Shown: piece after piece, positions 59,968-64,000 of the stretch
Numbering within the stretch: the first letter of the stretch is position 1
How the letters are laid out: each line of letters opens with the position of its first letter
From: DASQFQ01 sp963805525
Lineage (GTDB): Bacteria > Actinomycetota > Thermoleophilia > Solirubrobacterales > Solirubrobacteraceae
NCBI GenBank assembly: GCA_963805525.1
Contig: CAWDUT010000006.1
Coordinates: 1,364,001 to 1,428,000 of the forward strand
Length of the DNA stretch: 64,000 nucleotides
Reading direction: 5' to 3'
The notes under the pieces: model-generated
Seen by the model: only the letters and a program-made list of their open reading frames with translations
Databases searched by the model: none
Told to the model about the DNA's origin: nothing
Position numbers and translations under genes: made by a program

Positions 59968-62727
59968 TCAGCCGGTGTTGCGCATGCCCGCGGCGATGCC
60001 GTTGATGGCGAGGAAGCTCGCCCGGGCCAGCTCCTCGCCGTCGCCGTTGCCCGCTGCCCGCGAGCGGCGCAGGAGCTCGACCTGGAGCAGTGAGATGGGG
60101 TCGACCAGGGGGTTGCGGCGGTCGATCGAGGCGCGCAGGAGCCGCTCGCGCTCGAGCAGCCGGCCCTGGCGGGTGACCGCCAGCAGCAGGCGGCAGGTCA
60201 GCTCGAACTCGGCCTCGATCCGGCCCCAGATCCGTGACCGCACGGCGCGGTCCTCGACCAGCTCCGCGTAGCGCCGGCCGACGGTCAGGTCCGCCTTCGC
60301 GCACGCCATCTCCGCGTTCGAGAGCAGGGCCGAGAAGAACGGCCAGTCGCGCTCCATCTCCTGGACGAACTCGAGCCCGTGCTCGTCGACCGCCGCCTCC
60401 AACGCGCTGCCGAGCCCGTACCACGCGGGCAGCACGATCCGGGCCTGGGTCCAGGAGAACACCCACGGGATCGCGCGGAAGTCGGCGATGTCCTGCGTCG
60501 CCTTGCGCCGCGCCGGGCGTGAGCCCAGCTGCAGGCGGGAGATCTCGCCGACCGGCGTCGCGGCGTGGAAGAACGCCTGTAGACCCGGATCGCCGTAGAC
60601 GAGCGACCGGTACTCCGCCGCGGATCGCCTCGCCATCTCGGTCATGAGCGCGCTCCACCGGGGGAGCCGGGAGGAGTCGGGCGGCGGCTCGAGGGTCGAG
60701 ACCAGCACCGCGCTGCCGGTCAGCTCGAGCTCGCGGTGGGCGATCTCCGGCAGGGAGAACTTCGCGGACAGGACCTCGCCCTGCTCGGTCATCTTCATCC
60801 GGCCCGCGACCGTCCCGGGCGGCTGGGCGTGGATGGCGCGGTTGGCCGGCCCGCCGCCGCGTCCCAGCGCTCCGCCGCGGCCGTGGAAGAACACCCAGCG
60901 CAGGCCGAAGCGCTCGAGCTCCTCGGCGAGCGCGACCTGCGCGCGGTACGTCGCCCAGCCCGACGCCACGTACCCGGCATCCTTGTTGGAGTCGGAGTAG
61001 CCGATCATCACCTCCTGCTCGTCGCCGACGGCGCGCAGGGCGGCGCGGTAGACGGGCAGCTCCAACAGCGTCCGCATCGTCGCAACCGCGTCCGACAACG
61101 ACTCCTCGGCCTCGAACAGCGGCACGATCCGCAACATCGCGCCCTCGCCGCCGGCTGACGCGAGCCCGCTCTCCTTCATCAGCAGCAGCACTTCCAGAAG
61201 GTGCGCCGGGTCCTCGGTGCCCGACACGACGTAGGACTGCACCGCGCCCGCGTGGCGGCCCCGTAGCTGCGAGCCGAGCATCCGGAACGTCCCGATGACC
61301 TCCTGCGTCGCGGCGGAGAACGCGCCGAGGTCCGACGGGATCAGCGGCCGCCGCTCGGCGATCTCGCGGGCGAGCAGGGCGCAGCGCTCCGCCGAGCCCA
61401 GCGACGCGTACGCCTCGTGCACCCCCAGCGCCGACAAGACCTCCGCGAGCGCGTCGCCGTGCCGCGCCGCGTGCTCGCGCACGTCGAGCCGCGCGAAGTG
61501 GAAGCCGAACACCTCGACCTGCCGGATCGTGTCGTGGAGCTGCGTGGCGGCGACGAACTCCGCGCCCGCGTCGCGCAGAAGCCGCTGGGCGAGCCGGAGA
61601 TCGGCAAGCAGCTCGGCCGGCGCTCCGTATCCACCGCCGTCGCCGGAACGCGTCGCGCGCACGCGCTCCGCCACCAGCGAGAAGTAGCGCCGGAACGGCT
61701 CTTCCGGGTTGCGCGCCAGCGCCCGCGCCGCCTCCTCCGGGAACAGCTCGCCCAGCGCCGCGATAGCGTCGCCCAGATCGTTGCCGACGCCCACGAGCCG
61801 CTCCGACAGCGACACGCGCTGGGCCAGCACCTCGATCCGCGCCTCCAGCAGGTGGAGGCAGGCGACGCGCATCATCTCCAGCGCGGACGCGGTCACCTCG
61901 GCCGTGACGTTCGGGTTCCCGTCGCGATCGCCGCCCATCCACGACCCGAACGTGATCAGCGGCGGCACCGCGATCCCTTCGCCGGGATAGCACGCCTCGA
62001 CCGCCGCCTCGAGCTCGCGGTAGAGCTCCGGCACCACGCGGTGCAGCGTCGAGGCGAAGTAGACGAGCCCGCCGTGGACCTCGTCGGCGGGGGTGGGGGA
62101 GGCGGCGCGGACCTCGTCGGAGCCCCACAGCTCCTGGATCGTGCCGGCGATCGCGCGGCGGGCCTCGGCCTCGTCGTCGGGCACCGGCGGGCGCTCGTCC
62201 AGATCCCGCAGGCGCGCGAAGATGCGCGCGAGCTTCTCGACCGTGGTCCGGCGCCGCGCCTCGGTCGGGTGCGCAGTCATGACGAGCCGCAGCTCGGCGC
62301 CCTCGAGCATCTCGCGCAGCTCGGCTGCCGAGACGCCCCGCTCGGCGAGGTGCGTCACCGCGGCGCGCAGGGAGCCGGCGCGGGGCGCGTCGCCGAGCCC
62401 GCGCTCGCGCCGGCGCAGGCGCCGCACGCGCTCGTTGTCCTCCGCCAGGTTCATGAGCTGGAACCAGCGCGACAGCGATCGCATCAGCACCTGGGCGTCC
62501 TCGAGCGAGAGCGCGGTGACCAGCTCCTCGAGCTCGCGCGCGGCGGCGAGATCGCCCGTGCGGCCGCGCTTGCCCAGCGCCGCTGCGCGCTCGTGCAGCG
62601 CGACGGCCTCCTCGCCCTCGCTGGCGGCGAGCACGGCGGTGAACAGCTCGCGCAGAAGCGCCTGATCGTCCACGAACGTCCGCCCGCCGAGGTAGCTGAG
62701 CGGCGCGGGAGCAGCTTGCGTCGACAC
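59968..62727 (-). CDS. ppc: Phosphoenolpyruvate carboxylase
   Basis: 919-aa PEP carboxylase, full length. Catalytic His region VMTAHPTEARRRT, the substrate loop FHGRGGALGRGGGPANRAI (family FHGRGGxxGRGGGP), TFGSWMGGDRDGNPNVT and the C-terminal INGIAAGMRNTG match the family end to end. It carboxylates PEP to oxaloacetate, replenishing the citric acid cycle. It lies directly upstream of the tRNA-Leu gene on the same strand (35 bp) and is the right-hand core-genome anchor of the accretion region. Start ATG 62727. Confidence 0.95.
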   Translation of the reverse strand: MSTQAAPAPLSYLGGRTFVDDQALLRELFTAVLAASEGEEAVALHERAAALGKRGRTGDLAAARELEELVTALSLEDAQVLMRSLSRWFQLMNLAEDNERVRRLRRRERGLGDAPRAGSLRAAVTHLAERGVSAAELREMLEGAELRLVMTAHPTEARRRTTVEKLARIFARLRDLDERPPVPDDEAEARRAIAGTIQELWGSDEVRAASPTPADEVHGGLVYFASTLHRVVPELYRELEAAVEACYPGEGIAVPPLITFGSWMGGDRDGNPNVTAEVTASALEMMRVACLHLLEARIEVLAQRVSLSERLVGVGNDLGDAIAALGELFPEEAARALARNPEEPFRRYFSLVAERVRATRSGDGGGYGAPAELLADLRLAQRLLRDAGAEFVAATQLHDTIRQVEVFGFHFARLDVREHAARHGDALAEVLSALGVHEAYASLGSAERCALLAREIAERRPLIPSDLGAFSAATQEVIGTFRMLGSQLRGRHAGAVQSYVVSGTEDPAHLLEVLLLMKESGLASAGGEGAMLRIVPLFEAEESLSDAVATMRTLLELPVYRAALRAVGDEQEVMIGYSDSNKDAGYVASGWATYRAQVALAEELERFGLRWVFFHGRGGALGRGGGPANRAIHAQPPGTVAGRMKMTEQGEVLSAKFSLPEIAHRELELTGSAVLVSTLEPPPDSSRLPRWSALMTEMARRSAAEYRSLVYGDPGLQAFFHAATPVGEISRLQLGSRPARRKATQDIADFRAIPWVFSWTQARIVLPAWYGLGSALEAAVDEHGLEFVQEMERDWPFFSALLSNAEMACAKADLTVGRRYAELVEDRAVRSRIWGRIEAEFELTCRLLLAVTRQGRLLERERLLRASIDRRNPLVDPISLLQVELLRRSRAAGNGDGEELARASFLAINGIAAGMRNTG

Positions 62728-62807
62728 GCCCTGGAGAGTAGGCGCCGCGCGCCCGCATGCACTGGCCCGCGGGCGAGAATGTGAGGCGCTTAATTGGCCC
62801 GGTCACA

Positions 62808-64000
62808 ATGAATGGCGTGACACCGCTCGCTCCTGGTGACGTCTTCGGTGATTTCCGCATCGAATCGGTCGCGGGGCGCGGCGGCATGGGCGTCGTCTAC
62901 CGGGCGGTCCAGCTCGACCTCGGGCGCCCGGTCGCGCTGAAGCTGATCGCCTCCGACCGCGCCGCCGACCCGGCCTTCCGCGAGCGTTTTCAGCGCGAGT
63001 CGCGGCTGGCCGCGCTGATCGACCACCCGAACGTCGTGCCGGTGCACGGGGCGGGGGAGGAGGACGGGCAGCTCTACCTCGTCATGCGCTACGTGCCGGG
63101 CACCGACCTGCACCGGCTGCTCAAGCACGAGGGGCCGCTGCCGCCGGAGCGCGCGGCGGCGATCGTGGCGCAGGTGGCGTCGGCGCTCGACGCCGCCCAC
63201 GCAGCCGGGCTCGTGCACCGCGACGTCAAGCCCGCCAACGTCCTGATCGCGGGCGACCACGCCTACCTCGGCGACTTCGGCCTCACCCGCATGCTGAGCT
63301 CGGAGGAGCAGCTGACCGAGACCGGCCAGTGGCTCGGCACCACCGACTTCTCGTCACCCGAGCAGCTGCAGGGCGAGCGGGTCGACGCGCGCGCGGACAT
63401 CTACTCGCTGGGCTGCGTGCTGCACGCGGCGCTGATGGGCGCCCCGCCGTTCCCGCGCTCGACCATCCCCGCGACCCTGCTCGCCCACCTCAACGACCCG
63501 CCGCCGCGGCCGTCGGAGCACGGCGCGCCGCAGGGCTTCGACCGCGTGATGGCCCGCGCGCTGGCCAAGGACCCCGGGGACCGCTACCCGTCGGCCGGCG
63601 ACCTCGGGCGCGCGGCGCTCGCGGCGGCGCAAGGCGAGCCGGTCACGGAGTCCGAGCGCAGCGTCGCGATCGGCCCCGCCGCGCCCTCCACCAACGGCCA
63701 CGTCGCGCCGCCGACCGCGCTGACCGTCGCCGAGCCGACCGCATTGACGCGCGCCCAGACCCGAGTGCGGCGCGAGGACGAGACGACCGTGCTCCCGCCG
63801 CGGCGCCGCCGTCGCCGGGCGTTCGCCGGCCTGGTCCTCGGGATCGCCGCCGCCGGCACCGCCGTCGCGCTGATCGGCAACCCCAGCGCCGGCGACGGCG
63901 CCGACCGGGCCCGCGCTCCGCTGTCCGAGGACGAGGTGCGCGACGTCGCCCAGGACTTCGCGCAGGCCTACCAGGACGAGGACGGGACGGCGCTGCGGCG
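62808..64000 (+). CDS. Ser/Thr protein kinase (PknB-like), 3' end beyond window
   Basis: Partial gene (397 codons seen). ATG 62808 begins MNGVTPLAPGDVFGDFRIES. Kinase domain: GRGGMG, VALKLIA (catalytic Lys), HRDVKPANVL, DFGLTRML, SSPEQLQGERVDARADIYSLG. After a Pro/Ala-rich juxtamembrane segment comes an Arg run and one membrane helix (FAGLVLGIAAAGTAVALIG), then the start of an extracytoplasmic domain (SEDEVRDVAQDFAQAYQDED), probably NTF2-like. Divergent from ppc. It resembles, within the kinase domain, the receiver-fused kinase at 34926, but is membrane-anchored instead. Confidence 0.92.
   Translation, partial: MNGVTPLAPGDVFGDFRIESVAGRGGMGVVYRAVQLDLGRPVALKLIASDRAADPAFRERFQRESRLAALIDHPNVVPVHGAGEEDGQLYLVMRYVPGTDLHRLLKHEGPLPPERAAAIVAQVASALDAAHAAGLVHRDVKPANVLIAGDHAYLGDFGLTRMLSSEEQLTETGQWLGTTDFSSPEQLQGERVDARADIYSLGCVLHAALMGAPPFPRSTIPATLLAHLNDPPPRPSEHGAPQGFDRVMARALAKDPGDRYPSAGDLGRAALAAAQGEPVTESERSVAIGPAAPSTNGHVAPPTALTVAEPTALTRAQTRVRREDETTVLPPRRRRRRAFAGLVLGIAAAGTAVALIGNPSAGDGADRARAPLSEDEVRDVAQDFAQAYQDEDGTALR

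Overview
The window is a high-GC (roughly 70 %) bacterial chromosome segment. GTG/TTG starts, 4-bp ATGA/GTGA gene overlaps, very large LuxR-type ATPase regulators, HdeD/DUF308 and DUF1206 membrane proteins and WS/DGAT acyltransferases suggest an actinomycetote, most likely of the Solirubrobacterales/Thermoleophilia. That placement is inferred from gene style; no rRNA or marker gene is present. There are no phage structural genes, CRISPR arrays or rRNA genes.

Layout. 0-4.0 kb: a five-gene operon with a VanY-like peptidase, a lipoprotein and a MacB-type export system. 4.1-10.6 kb: a small membrane protein, a penicillin-acylase-family hydrolase, a CGNR regulator divergent from an EamA exporter, and a YtrA-type GntR/ABC operon with a palindromic operator. 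10.7-11.8 kb: a decayed gene carrying a 106-bp direct duplication. 11.8-12.6 kb: an orphan sugar-ABC permease. 12.8-25 kb: stress and regulatory genes (DUF1269, LAL regulator, two HdeD proteins, a flavin monooxygenase, a cupredoxin, a PAS-LuxR regulator), then a PrsW/CPBP protease operon and an orphan sugar-type ABC ATPase. 25.4-34.1 kb: a lipid cluster with two WS/DGAT acyltransferases, an extended SDR, an SRPBCC protein, a CMD protein, two KAS III-like proteins and an acyl-CoA ligase. 34.9-40.1 kb: a receiver-Ser/Thr kinase fusion, a second LAL regulator and an alpha/beta hydrolase. 41-48 kb: a SnoaL-like protein, an orphan HoxX, a cysteine-desulfurase-like enzyme and a third LAL regulator. 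48.7-53.4 kb: a CAP protein, two PAP2 phosphatases, a diacylglycerol kinase-like protein and a DUF1206 protein. 53.9-59.2 kb: four transposase genes, at least three of them broken. 59.8-64 kb: an intact tRNA-Leu(GAG), PEP carboxylase and a partial Ser/Thr kinase.

The most striking feature ties 12.7-59.9 kb together. The intact tRNA-Leu(GAG) at 59849-59933 (minus strand) is followed leftwards by eight truncated copies of its 3' part, all in the same orientation, and seven keep the adjacent terminator hairpin. The best copies match the tRNA from the anticodon loop to the 3' end and then switch to a shared arm. That arm carries a 9-bp-periodic array of GTCCA units, an inverted array of TGGAC units, and paired GTTGCC motifs. 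On the other side several copies keep a leader with further GTTGCC motifs and a hairpin, and one copy is followed by a decayed tyrosine-integrase start. This is the architecture expected of attR/attL remnants left by repeated integration into one tRNA gene. I read the region as an accretion of integrated modules whose integrases have been lost, with the oldest and most eroded scars on the left.
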